Part shown: positions 1-13,200 of the stretch, one piece after another
How positions within the stretch are numbered: the stretch's first letter is position 1
Layout: every line of letters starts with the position of its first letter
Origin: Beroe ovata
Taxonomy: Eukaryota; Ctenophora; Nuda; Beroida; Beroidae
DNA: 64,000 nucleotides
Assembly (NCBI GenBank): GCA_946803715.1
Contig: CAMPET010000031.1
Coordinates: 94,892 to 158,891, forward strand
Direction of reading: 5' to 3'
Translations under genes and position numbers: made by a program
The notes under the pieces: generated by a model
Seen by the model: only the letters and a program-made list of their open reading frames with translations
Told to the model about the DNA's origin: nothing
The model's database searches: none

Positions 1-207
1 TTTTTAATATGCAACCAGCATACTCCAGTTTATTTTCTAAAAAATCTTCACTGATGTTTAAAACTTAGCAGTTCTCTCTTTCCTGCGACTCATATCAGCT
101 ACCATTTGGCCCACTCAATGGCTGTTCAATCCGTAGACCTCACGTATGATGATCGTTTGGTGCTTATCTGAGTCTATTAACCCAATGTCACGACGAACCA
201 TTAATTC

Positions 208-209
<2 letters not shown>

Positions 210-242
<33 letters not shown>
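210..242. repeat. (TG)n microsatellite
   Basis: An uninterrupted GT dinucleotide run of about 30 bases in AT-rich non-coding sequence. Confidence 0.95.
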
Positions 243-243
<1 letters not shown>

Positions 244-1564
244 TTTTATTGTGTTGTCTCTGCGTCTTGGGGACGCCATCTTCATGTTTATTCAGAGTGT
301 CAGTCGCCATAGATCTCTATAATTGTGGTGGTCTGGCTGGTCTGTTTCAGCGAGCTATACTGCTCAATCGGTAATGATAAAAACAATTGTTAGAACCCGA
401 TTTATAACCTTCGTAGGAATGAAAATGAGGGAAAACTCGTCTCTCATTCAAGCAACGTAGAAAATTTTGTTGTAAACCATTGGGAAGCATAGTTAATTTT
501 CGACGACTGAATTAAAGCAAAGAGCTTGTATTTTGTATTCATATTTGAGACGCCATGAGAGGAGCTTACAAAGATTATTACGATCATTTTGTATTGCAGT
601 ACCTTTTATACAGTGGGTATGGGTGTTGAGTGTGTGTTTTGAACTTTTGATGAACAGACTGAAGCATACCTACGACCTACGTCCTACATGCATACATAAT
701 GAGAATTATGATGCAGGGACTTGTAGGTGTTAATTATCGGGGACATATTATTATTGTCCACAAACCAATAATTGTAGTCACCGAACACGCAATAGTCACC
801 TGAGTAGATATACAATAAACTTGGTAACCAAGCCTAAACAAGATCATGCGTCATGATTACCAATATTATCTTCGAAAGATGCCCACATCCCTCTGATGTT
901 ATAAGTGACTGTGATGAGTGACTGACAAGTGACTGTGATGTGATAAGTGACTGTCATTTTGATCAAGATATTATCTGCTGATCTATATATCTCCCCTCTC
1001 AACTATATTATATCTCATTGGCAAGGTATTATAATGCTTGTAGCATGCACATTGCTCACTCAGTGTCAATTGTTAGTAGAGTAATAATGGATATGAGTTG
1101 TCTAATACATGTGCGTGTCTGGTGAATGTAATAAGATTGTAATGGAACTTATCTGTGAGTGCACCATTTAATAAGGTGCTGAAGACAATGTTGATACGTG
1201 TAACTGTGTAATGAGTTCTGAATGATGTCAAACGCTGTCGAGTTGTATCAGAAGTATCGAGTTTTATCAGAAAGTAGAACTTTTCCATGACATTATGTCT
1301 CATATGACGTCGAAAATAAGGTTCTCAAGGCCTCGGATCGGAAGCTACGTCGCTGTTATAATTTTCAATTGAGAAATGTTAAATTTGTTTGAGATTGTGA
1401 TGGAAAAGCACAATTATCACTGGATAAAACATGGTGCTAATTACATTTACACATTGTTATCTTACAATTCATGCAATTATCCCAGATTTTCTACAAGTCT
1501 ATTTCTATGAGGCATTTTGATGTCTTTAACAACAACAGCAAGTGCTGGAACTGCCAGTATCTGT

Positions 1565-1664
1565 ATGTTGTGTGTGTCTGTTTGTATGTGTATGTGTGTG
1601 TCTGTTTGTGTGTGAGTGTGTGTGTGTGTGTGTGTATGTGTGTGTGTGTGTGTTTGTGTGTGTT
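1565..1664. repeat. Degenerate TG-rich microsatellite
   Basis: About 100 bases of GT repeats interrupted by TCT, TTT and TAT steps. Cys/Val-rich or His/Thr-rich frames across it are translations of the repeat, not genes. Confidence 0.95.
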
Positions 1665-2221
1665 GATGAAATGAGTGTCCATGTTGTGAAATCTGTTCAT
1701 TGGTAGGCGTACCTGTTAGTGTCAATCAGTTTGAATGAATTTTTACTTGTTTGAGGTATGATCTGTTTGGCATGTTTGTCAACGTCTCGAGTTGACCGAG
1801 GCCATGAGTGTATCAACTCATCGATGATTAATGGTAAGCGTCAACGGTTGAAATGGTGATAATAATATTGTGTTTGTATAGAGAAAGTGTTATTATCCAT
1901 GATCTCAGTATGACGACAGGAGATGAATTTGGGGATGTATAATTTGTTGTGTACAATGCTCCGAGACACCATGATTTGATAGCAAACTATAAAATGATGA
2001 TTGTAAAGCCTTGACGTGATACCCTTGTACCTTATCAAGGTCGTTGAATGTTGGTCTTTACTATCTATGCAGTAGTGGTCTTTGTAAGTCTAAAAGCTGT
2101 GATACTGAGATATAATATTGATACCTTTTGGGGCACTGAGGTACACGAAGAGACTTCAAATTTAGCGATTCATCTAGTCTTTAGATAATCAAGCTGTTGA
2201 GTTGATGCACCTTACCTGAAG

Positions 2222-2449
2222 CACACACACACACACACACACACACANNNNNNNNNNNNNNNNNNNNNNNNNNNNNNNNNNNNNNNNNNNNNNNNNNNNN
2301 NNNNNNNNNNNNNNNNNNNNNNNNNNNNNNNNNNNNNNNNNNNNNNNNNNNNNNNNNNNNNNNNNNNNNNNNNNNNNNNNNNNNNNNNNNNNNNNNNNNN
2401 NNNNNNNNNNNNNNNNNNNNNNNNNNNNNNNNNNNNNNNNNNNACACAT

Positions 2450-2483
<34 letters not shown>

Positions 2484-2541
2484 GCACACACACACAGACG
2501 CACACATACACAGAGACACACGCACACACACAGACACGCAC
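2222..2541. repeat. (CA)n microsatellite interrupted by a 196-base gap
   Basis: A CA repeat runs into Ns at 2248-2443 and resumes beyond them as CATA and CACG-containing variants. The assembly probably failed inside one long tract, so its true length is unknown. Confidence 0.95.
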
Positions 2542-3540
2542 AATTTGAGGGGCTCTCCCACGCTTGTACTAAGTGTATGGGGGAGATTTCTCGTTAGGAT
2601 GTAATGGACCATAAAGGAATCAATTTCCTATTTTGTGACCGTTATTACACAATTACACGTGAAATAAAGAAGTAAATAAATCTATTAAAAGATCTGGTGT
2701 GAGAGTGTGTGAAATACATGGTTACGTTTAATGACATGTGTTAACTGTAAAATTGTGCTTGGTGGTGGCACAAAATATAGATTCGTGTCTATAACACACG
2801 GTGATGGTCAGGTATTGGCAATTCCACAGCGCCAGTGCCCTCTGAAATAAGGGCAATGATACGCTCATTCTGGACAATATTCTTCACAATCGGGCCAATA
2901 GTATCCAACAGTTTTCAACTTAGAGAGCCTGCAACACCTCCTATTTTGACACCATGACACAACCGAATCATGGCTGTAACCCAGTATACATCCATGCGAA
3001 TTAGATACATCCATCTCTCAATGGTGTCAGTTTCAGTTCGCATGGAAGAGGCTTTCAGTCTACCTCTATAGCTGTATTATGATAGCTGTATGGACTATGG
3101 TTACCGATCATTCTTGAGCAGAAAGTCTCCATTGTTCAGCAGATGGTCTCAAAACAATATACGTGGTTTTCCCAATTGTGGGGCCTCAGTTACAATGAGA
3201 TAGTTTTTACTCTGTCAAACCGTATCAATTTCATCTGAGTTGTTACCCTGTGCTACTATGCTAGGTCCCTTGTTTAGAATATGTTACTAACCAACGGTTC
3301 TTATTCTAAGTCTAATGATGCTGGGTAAGCTTTAGTTAAAACATTACCTGCGTTACTGCATTGCTCAGTATCGGGATCTATTTGGAGGTATGGACCAATA
3401 AAGTGTCCTGGGTACTGATAATTGTTGCAAATGTTGCTAAGTGGTCCGGTTGGGAACAGACTCCTTTTGTAATGTCAGACTCATAGGAGCTGGGTCCCAG
3501 ATCATGGCCGATCACCAATCACGGCTAGATTCCTTTTTTA

Positions 3541-3602
3541 TTAGAACATATCGATTTAGAACATATCGATTAGAACATATCGATTAGAACATATTGATTT
3601 AG
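3541..3602. repeat. Four-copy ~15-17 bp tandem repeat
   Basis: The unit TTAGAACATATCGAT occurs four times in a row, with one or two extra T between some units and a T in place of C in the last. Each unit carries ATCGAT or a one-base variant. No function is evident. Confidence 0.85.
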
Positions 3603-6586
3603 AAGTGAAAGTGTTTGTCCATTGAGACATTTATTTAGCCCCATCCACTTGTCCCTTGTGATGATATTCAGAATGCATGTATCTGGCGAGGTATAAATGG
3701 CAGTAGAGTGGTTGTATCATACGTGACATGCAGACCATTTTCATATATTGATTGTCATCATCCCTTATTGCATGATGACATACGCCTATTCAATTAGGAG
3801 ACCTGCTGACTCTATCATGGAAAGCAGAGTCAACCCCCACGGATTCTATTGCATCAGTCAACTTTAGATGAAGTCCAGAATACATGCACAGTGCACACTC
3901 ACATAGAGACATTGGTTTAAATCTCGTAAGGCGTTTCCGTTAATAAAACGAAGTACAAGTCGCCTCCATCTCTCTCAGGTCACTTCTTTTCTTCTTGCGA
4001 AATGGTTAATAAGCGTCCTAAACAGCACTTCCCCACTGTGGTATACATGTTTTACAGTGTAATATGTTACAAACCAATCCTCTTTGCTGAGCTTCACGTT
4101 AGTGTTACGTCATAAGAACGTCAAGGATTTTATATTTGTGTGTGTGTTTCAAACTCTGGATTGCTATAGCATACAATCATGGCCTAGTACAATGATATTA
4201 AACCGCCGGAAAGTGGCAACTTGAAACCTGCAATCATTCGTCTTTCATTCAGTTGGATATAAAACCAGCCAAAAATCGTGTTGATAATGTCGGTGGTATG
4301 CATGGGGACTTCGGAACAAGTCGCTATGGCAACTTCCCGAAATCTTCAGATATAACTCAAAGCTATACAGTCTAGCAATCTGTGACACGCAGCTTATAGC
4401 TACATCTGAGTTTCGTCTAGTTCCTGCACTCCCTTGATCTGACAGTTTGCTGGAACCTCTCCACTTCTCAAGCAGGGCGTCTAAACAATATCCTGTGTCA
4501 CAAGTTGTCTAGCATGACAGTAGCAATCACACACTCATGTGTCAAATTCCTCGCCGGATGACAGATATAATATGTTATGCTTAATTATGCTGACGATGGT
4601 GGGAGAATTTCTCCTTTGTTCAAAATTGGAATGGAAAGAAGCAGTTCATGGAGGACTTCCATGAATGACGAAGATGTGATTGTTGAGCATCATGGAGTAC
4701 CATGAATATTATTTAGATTATTATCATCTAGATGTGGTTTCGTTCGGGATTTCTCGGAAATATATGATAAATTTGAACGTCATTGATTCCCTCTTGAAGA
4801 TGAAAAAGAATGCTTGAATTCAGGGAGGTTGTTATCTCAAGTTAGCATCTACTGAGATACAGAGAATCCACACTTTGTATTATATGATGCAGTACAGAAT
4901 GGAGATGATGAAAATAATGTGATAAAAGCGTCTGTGTGTATGTGTGTGTGCATGCCTGTGTTAAGTTTTGTCATCAGCCCCCCCATCCTCTTTTTCTGCA
5001 TGTATACCATCATGGTGTATGCCATCATATCATGAATTAATGTACTTTCTCTTTTTCTCTGTATTATATAGAGAATTTTAATGTGAGTCTGTGGGATGGA
5101 CAATAACCATGCACACATCCTAATCTGCTCTCAAAAAGGTAGATATAGGAAAGTCAGCATCTTGTATCATCCATTATGAGTAAACATACACCAACTTTAA
5201 CTGTGCATGAGTGAGTAGTCATCCTATATTCAATATTTGAACGTATGAAATATATGAGCGTTTAGAAAAACAAAATCTTTAGTTCCATTACCCATTTCCT
5301 ATGTACAAGGCCAGATCATTCTTTAGTGAGCATGAACAACAATATATGATATGCAGTGACTGTTCAAAAGCGATTCAGGGAATTGGTGCTAAGGATTTGT
5401 GCTGATATGCGCAGCGATATCCAACATTCCTTATATCCTTGGTAGGTCATGTTTATGACCAATTTGAGCATAGTATCTATAATCTATATCATCATAGCTA
5501 TATTATCATGGTAACGTACCAAGAGCGCAACATATCATACTCATACATTGTACAAGTATGATCTATGTGTATAAAATGAAGGTTGGTTTTGACCGCCAGA
5601 GTGTTGACCACATTGTAACATAGTACTATTGTAAACACTGATTCTACCAATACCTAGTTCTAAAATAGTTAAATATAATGTTCCTAAATTTTAGAACATA
5701 GCAAACTGATTTGTAGGCATACAATTCGGAACTAACTGGGAAGTACTATAACTCATGCACTCGATTTCTAACCACTAGGTATTAAAGGGCCAAAGTGCTT
5801 TGTGATTAGCGCACTTTGGATATACCCCATGTTGCTCTCACCAACAGCGAGGAGGTTTGACCGGAGGCTAATTACAAACTCAATAATGCTCGTTTTCTGA
5901 GATAATATTCACATTGAACTCAATTATCATACCCCATAGAAGCCATGCATGTGCATTGTGCAGAAGCCTTCGAAGTAGTGAAACATGGGAACCATGTTAG
6001 TAGCCTAATTCACCCTTTGTCTGATGTGTCCGGTGGCAGAATTAATAGGGCCACCAGTGGCCATGTGGCCATCTTAATCCACTACCAAATTAGGTAATTG
6101 TGATGAAGTAACTGAGATATTCTAAGATACAACAGAAATTCTCGACTTACACAAAACTTTGAATCTCTTCTTATGACTGATGATCGAAGGCGAATATATA
6201 CCTACCTTGTATGGTGTCTAATGAATAATTGGGCATATGCTAAGTTGAGGAACCAGCTTAGTGCCGAGCGAGGGGAATAAGTGTCCATATTACCAGTCAA
6301 AGACGTTGGCAGTTGGCACTTGAGGAGAAAAGTTTGGTACCTACCTATTACGATCCCTTCTTTACATTTATTACGGGATTACAAATGAAACACAGTTATT
6401 GGGTTGTCTTTACTTTAAGTTTCATGGTTGAGACCAATCGTCAGAAGACATTTCAATATGGTGTATATCACAGTTAAGGTCTGAACTACTCCTTCACTTT
6501 TTAATAAAGTTCGAGCACTTTGCAAAACTTTGTCTTTGACACTCTTGCATATATATTACGGAATTAAAAGTTTTATTCATTTTCAG

Positions 6587-7038
6587 CCACTGCATCCGAC
6601 AGAGGCACCGATTTGGAGAGGATAAGCAATGTTGCTGGAGGAAATTGCAAGAAGAACAACATGAAGATAACTGTGCATGTTGTTTCAAAAAGTACGAACA
6701 TATCCCTGTATTCAGTACTATCGTTTCCATATGTTCTAAGTTTCTAATAACACCACCCAGTCCTTGTCTCTCTCCCTTGCTAACACCTGTCCCCGACAGT
6801 CGTTGCACCCTCGCCCGAGGAAGACGATAACAACCCGGATCCTGGGGGACAGTACATATCGGGGGGAGGGGGAACCGTCACCCAGGACGAATACAACATC
6901 ACAGAGGAGGACGAGCAGGCGTCGGCCTCCGCATCGGCAGGGAATGACGGCGCCAAGAGCGCTGCCCCGTGCCGGTACCACAGCTCACAGGTGCTGGTGA
7001 TCCTGTTATTAACGCTATTCTACATGCTTTACTCCTAA
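6587..7038 (+). CDS. Two terminal exons of a gene ending in a GPI-signal-like hydrophobic tail (5' part not found)
   Basis: Exon A is 6587-6691, after TTTTCAG and before GTACGA. Exon B is 6800-7038, after CCGACAG, with a TAA stop at 7036-7038. Both joins are phase 1, so the frame runs continuously through TVHVVSK into IVAPSPEEDD. Exon B encodes an acidic Pro/Gly/Ser-rich stretch with SGGGG and a possible N-glycosylation site (NIT). It ends in a short basic/polar segment and the hydrophobic tail SSQVLVILLLTLFYMLYS with nothing after it. That layout matches a GPI-attachment signal, or less likely a tail anchor, on an extracellular protein; the SG site in acidic context could carry a glycosaminoglycan. 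The family is not recognised. Codon use is markedly more GC-rich than the flanks, which supports coding. The upstream exons and start codon are not identified. Confidence 0.55.
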
Positions 7039-7181
7039 ACTTGGACCTCCTCAAACCACAGAGAGGAATTGAGACCTGGTCCTCTCGAGAGTACTTTCCT
7101 CAGCTGATGACCATGAGTGCACACAATTTTTATCTCAATGTCCTCCCGTATTATCCCGGATTTATCATCATTATCATGGTA

Positions 7182-7249
7182 ACGCGTTGTTTGGTGCCTG
7201 TGCGTTGCCCCTTACGCGTTGCCCCTCACGCGTTGATCATCACGCGTTG
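7182..7249. repeat. Short tandem repeat built on ACGCGTTG
   Basis: ACGCGTTG begins at 7182, 7214, 7228 and 7242; the last three are spaced exactly 14 bases. It lies about 150 bases after the stop codon of the gene above, so it may sit in its 3' untranslated region. ACGCGT is also the core of the yeast MCB element, but no role is implied here. Confidence 0.8.
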
Positions 7250-10200
7250 TTGACAAGGATGATGAGATTAGTAACTGGTAAGAAAACTCATATTCCGGGA
7301 TGAAAGGAAAGACAATGATGATTCAATACTCCAATAATGACTATGATCAGACGACCATAATATATAGTAGGTTACAGACACACATATACGTATTGTCCTG
7401 AGACAACTATACTAGCTTCACATTGTCCATTTCATAGCAATGACAGAATCGTAATTTGTAGGAGTGTCCCTGAAAATGGTCGGCTTCTGGAGCTCTGTTC
7501 TAGGGATGTGTATGGCAGATTGACTCTTTAGAAGTGTTGACACCTGATGAGCCACCTTTAGGTCAATGTCAAGCGCTTTTGATGATGCGTCCCTTTCGCC
7601 GAATAAGAGAAACATACATAGACAACAGTAGCGTTCGATTGGACCAGAATTGACACTACATAGTAATAGTGTCGTTAGGCAATTTATTTGTTTCGAGTTG
7701 CTTGTTTATTTAAAAGATATTTATCTAAGTAATATGATAATTTTAATGAGCAAAAATTTGCTGGATTTGATGATTTATACACCAATAATTATAATAGTAG
7801 AATGAGTAGTGTGTGTGCGTGAATCTTAGCAGCCGCGATAGCTGCTGTCTCAGCTTGCAAGATTGCTTGTTTGTTTTCGCTACCTGCACAAGAAGGTGGA
7901 AAATTGGTGATCCTTAAAATTTGAATTTATTCCTGGCAAGACTTTGGCGGGAAATTTTCCGATCGCCAAGTTTCTTCCTCGATGTCGCGGTATATCTAGG
8001 GATAATTCCTTGAGTAGTATTTTTCATGATAACCAGTTTGATAACCAATTCCTAGCAGCAAAATGCTTTTTCTTGCAGCGAAATGATAAGGGCTTTTGTA
8101 GATCCCTCCATTTTTCTGAGGAGCGTTTTTTCTTCCTTAAATAATTTATTCGTTGGGAATTGCAGTATGAATATTATATGCAGATCAGTGAAAAGATATA
8201 CACAATTAGAATACTTAGTGGATTAATAATTGTGATACATAGAATCAAGCAAGACTCGGCTGTAATTGAAGATAGGATATCCTCAAATGCATCGGTTACA
8301 TTGATTTGTGCCTAGTTAATTCATTATATCAAAAGGGCTTGATAGGCTATTTACACATATCCGGCCATCTACAATTTATGATAGAGGAGATTGTTAATAA
8401 TCATTATATTATAAGTGCAATGCTGTCATCAATAATGTGAATTAGCTAATTCATATTTTAGATAATCAATATATCAGTTAGTAAACCTAGGGGGTTCTGT
8501 TTTAGTATTATAATGATTAGGATTGCCCTAGATTCAGCGTTTGTAATGGCCATTACAATCACTAGTGATAAATATGAAATAACTTTTTTATGAATTGAGT
8601 AGGTTTTTGTGTCATGAATCATTCTTGCAGCAGTTGCTGACCAAATTCTGTCTTATCGTTCACGATTCCTTCATTACACCTTCTGGTAATCCGGAGTTTG
8701 TCTGGGCCATTGTTATGGCTTACGCACCACACAACACGAAAACAGAAAAACACTCACTTTTTAGGACTATGAAAGTTCTCCAATGCTCGCTAAAATTCAG
8801 AACAATGAACCTCAGCAAGTGCCAAGTAAGATATTTGATTCATAGACACAATTTGGTTACACATAACTTATAAGTTATAAATGCCCGGTTTTCTCTCTTC
8901 TATATTACAGCTAATATTCTAGTTTGTTTTATTAATTCTGGTTGGATATCTATATAGCAAGTTAAAGAAGTTAAAGCATGAAATAAGCTCTTCATTTTGT
9001 CTCAGGGCTTTTATTGATGATATATGAAAACAGTGAGCATTTTATGGTTTTAATGGCGTGACAGTGCGATAGGTTCCCACTTCACAACATTAGTCAATAC
9101 CCAAACTTTTATACTTTGAAGTGAAATTTGGCTTAGATTTTTGGAACGTTCGGATCAAGTAAGAGGAAAATTTCATTAACAAGAAAGGTTAGATCAGCTT
9201 GTTGATGAGCATCAGTTAGAATCTTCTTTATAGCTCTTCTCGCACTATTTCTTGTTTTCTTCATTCTCAAGCAAGTTTTCTCTTATAAATCCCTGGACAT
9301 TCCAATGTAGCCCTTCTTAATGATACAATAACAGTTAAAGGTGCCTTCTCCTGTGGCCCAGCTGAAAGAGACCCGGCTAGCAACCTTAAATGACTAGGAA
9401 TATTCATTCACACCACATGGAACAGTTTCATGTGGGCCCTAGTCAAATTTTGCCTGATTCAGAGACGGTCATGATCAAGATTTGATACCCCCATCATTGT
9501 TCAACACTGAGTATTCGTGAGCTGCTTATTAAGTTATTAATGCAACTCGCGAATTCCATGATGTTGAATAGAAATTTTGCAAAATAAAGCGTCTTATCAG
9601 GCCCTAGGGTCCTTTTATTTTCGTTCATTTGACGACCAACATTGGAATTTCAGGGATTTCTTTTTTAATACGCATAAGAGTGGGCATGTATCACGTGACA
9701 GTTCCATATTATTCGATAATTGGAATAATTGAGTAGACAACACCTTTCTCTGTCTTATCATAGCCGAGTCTGTGGTTATGTTCACTTATTTATTTGTTAT
9801 TGTTGTTTAATTCCGTACTTTTTGTAATTACTTTTAAATTGCTCAATATCCCGGGTTTCAATTTTCGTAGTCCAGGTGAATTTAACGGAACTTCAATGTT
9901 TAAAATCATATCGCATGTTATCACGTCATCAAGTGTTGTGCCATAATGTATTAACCTACATTTCAGGCTCCTATCTAATACCTACTTACCTACCTAATAG
10001 TGTCGAGGTAACCATCGGAATGAAGTGTCCTCACAGTGAGCAGAAAGTCGGTGAGTTTGAATTTTAATGGAAGTTTTCTTCAAAGGTTTACGGGATTGTT
10101 CAACTGAACTTTTCGGGGTGAAGGTATCTTGGAATCCTTGCCATGTATTTGGTACCCATGAGTCAAAGGATTTTTACCAATGTTTGATCTGTTTGTTTTT

Positions 10201-13200
10201 CTTCAGTTATGTTCAACTCATTCTCACTTCTGTCAACAAACCCTCTCAGACACAGTTCAGTGCAATCTAATGAGATTTGCACATTTTTGTGTGTATTCAG
10301 TATTGAATACCCCGTATTTGTTGATTTTCAGGGCAAATCCCTCTTTCTGGACGACCACCTACAGTATATCATTTACACGATGACGTCACGTTGTAAAAGT
10401 CAGTGTCAGGGCGTGGTGATCTATCATGGCAGCTGGTGTTATACATGAACACAGTGTCATGCTTAACCTTGACACCTTCAAGCTCCACCCACATTCCCTG
10501 GGTTCAAAACCCTTCATTTGGGTCAAATATTCATAGCAGTAGACCGTGTCATGCTATGATATCAAGAAGGTACGTATTTGATTGCAATCGAAGGTGATGC
10601 AGTCACAGTTGATTCGTCAAACCTTGAATAACTTATACTCCAGTATTATGTCATCTTTGATCAAACTTTATGAACGGTTGACAGATGGGTTGATATCATC
10701 AAATCATCATTCGACTGAATCTCCACTGCAACTTTAGAGGTGTCAAATGAATCAGTAGAACTATCATGGTTCATCACATCATGTTGTAATCATCGCAAAC
10801 AACTGCAACCTAGCTACATTAGGTATACTCCGAATGCTCTGGACTAACCACCGTGAAAGTCAAAAGAGAGTTGATTTGTGATGTAGTGTTGTACATTGGA
10901 CGTCGGATCAACAGTCTCGTGTAATGTGACGTACTCGAAGATATGTCTGGATGCCGGTGTTGACTGATGACTAACCGATCCTTATGAGCAAAGTGCGCTT
11001 GGCACCTGCACATTTACCGTGCCGACTTACAATGGGCTTGGCCATCATCCTGCAAAGTTATCTCATGTGACAGTGTGTAGTGTGTGTTCATGCATGTAGG
11101 AAGTTGAGTTCTCGTATTGAAATGCTGCTTCTCTGTCTCAAAAGCTCAAAGTTTCAAGAACCTTGTGAAATGCCCTGTGTCTTTTGTCTCATGCTGATCT
11201 ATGTCTTGATTGATATTTTGTACGGTCCATAGCTAACCAGAATTATTGTTTCCTCCTCTTTTTCACAATTATGTACTGTAGGCTTGAGCCCATCATTTGA
11301 TCTCCCATATGATAAACGTAACCAGATTGGACAGTTTCAAGACTCAGTTAATACTTAAGTGATCTAAGTTGCTGAGAATGTGAGTCATCCACTCGTGAGG
11401 ACCATTTGACCAATAATGCACATTACACACGTGTGAAAAACAAGATATTTGACCAATATACAAGCCATTATGATCTAGGTATATATTTTCTACATGTTTG
11501 TCAATGTTTCATTAAAAACTGAAAGCCTTCTCCTTCTCATATCATGACCACAATTGCTGTTGACCACTGATCGTCTCGAGGTGACCTATTCTCCGCTGTC
11601 ATAACCACAGTCAGATGACCAACAGCCTGAGCTAGTGGTTACGTACACGTGAGTTAATGTTCTGTCACAAGAGGGCTGATTGCTTGCCAATAATGTGGAG
11701 GGAGACCAATCCAAGGAGAGAATCAAGGTGAAATTTAGGTAGAAAACTGGAATGAAATGCTGGAGTGCACCTTCATAATGAATAAATAATGTAAAAAACC
11801 TATGACTCCTTTCTTGGAAGATATTACACCTTATCAAATAGACTGCAGCGTCTTGGCTACAGCGTTCATTGTTTACGAAAATTCGTAAATTCATTCATGA
11901 TAACCTAAATATCTTGATATCTGATAATTCCAGCATGCAGTCATTGTTGATGTTGTTAATGGATTTGCTACATTACTTACAATTTATACCTTCCATGATA
12001 GTGGACAGTTTCCACTGGACACATTGCACTGACAGATGGTTATTGATATTGCATTAGGGGGAGTATAGGGTTGACCATGTTTTCATGCCAGGAATTTGGT
12101 CCCTAGGAGAATTTCGACGTATTGTTGACAAATTACTCATGTGGATGTAGAGCTGTCTGTTTGGTTCAATTGTTGTGTATAATACCTATTCGGGATTATG
12201 TTCTTTTGTATTGAATGTATTGTGTTCCCTATTCAGGATGGGAACACAGATTAGCATGACGTCAATGAAAATCATCAGCACCGTTTGGTCATGACAATTG
12301 CATATTCTTATAGATGTTGCTCAAAGAAGCATAAATGCTACCCAAAATACTTCATACATCATACAATACTGATCTCTGTGGTGAAGATTCTAGAAGAATA
12401 TGGACATGCCCATATATGGAAGTTTAACTCTCCTAATATGGAATAAATGCATCTATGTGCTTATGTGGAGGAGTTACCCATCACAGCAGTTTCATATCAT
12501 CAGGAATCAATATCTTTATGAGGGATGAGTGAAATTGAGTACATGAGAGACGAACTGTAGCCTGTGGATCGTGGGAGTTAACTTCATGTGAGGTGAGGGA
12601 GGGGTCTGAAATTGAGGTGATGTATGTTTGAGAGTGGAGTCGGAATTCTGGGTTCTTCCTCCTATCAACCACTATAACAGTCTGCAATGTGGTTAGATTA
12701 TTTTAGAATGAATTATGGGTATCATCTTTTCAACAAGTAAAAGCTTAAAAACTCGATAAAGATTTGTTCATCGATAAGAGGATTGAGGTATATGATGGGA
12801 GATGAATAACAAACTTATTAATTTGTCAGTGGCAATGAATTTCAATTTAATTATGTCCAAATCACTGGGGTAATTGACCAATTATCAATTTATTTGGTCA
12901 AACTTCATTGTCTTTGATATCAATACTGATAAGCAGTATCTTTGACCTACAAACAAGACCCATTCTATACCGCGTCATTCATACTATGCCGCTAAGCCCT
13001 TTCTTCCAGAAGACTACAGGATGCTCCTAAAAACTCGACTTAAGCATACTGAGCTGGTACATTGTTCCAAATTCCACACATCCAACATACCTATAAGAAT
13101 TAAGTATACACTGACGGAATTGCATCACATCTATCGCGGAATCCCTATAGGTATGGTCGGTAGGTTTATATAACACCCCTGGGCTGAGGTGACGACATGT

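Larger units (their letters stand above)
1..6586. other. Intergenic or intronic DNA without a recognisable gene
   Basis: No open frame here shows codon structure, splice-consistent exon boundaries or a family motif that I recognise on either strand. The stretch is AT-rich and holds the microsatellites and short tandem repeats listed separately, plus a 196-base gap. Part of it may be intron of the gene whose last two exons lie at 6587-7038, because the exon at 6587 is entered by a phase-1 splice acceptor and its upstream exons were not found. Confidence 0.6.

Noticed and set aside
1477-1725. Cys/Val-rich and His/Thr-rich frames over TG arrays (also at 2181-2612, 42180-42368, 62757-63218)
   Set aside because: They translate microsatellites and run into Ns; no gene signal outside the repeat.
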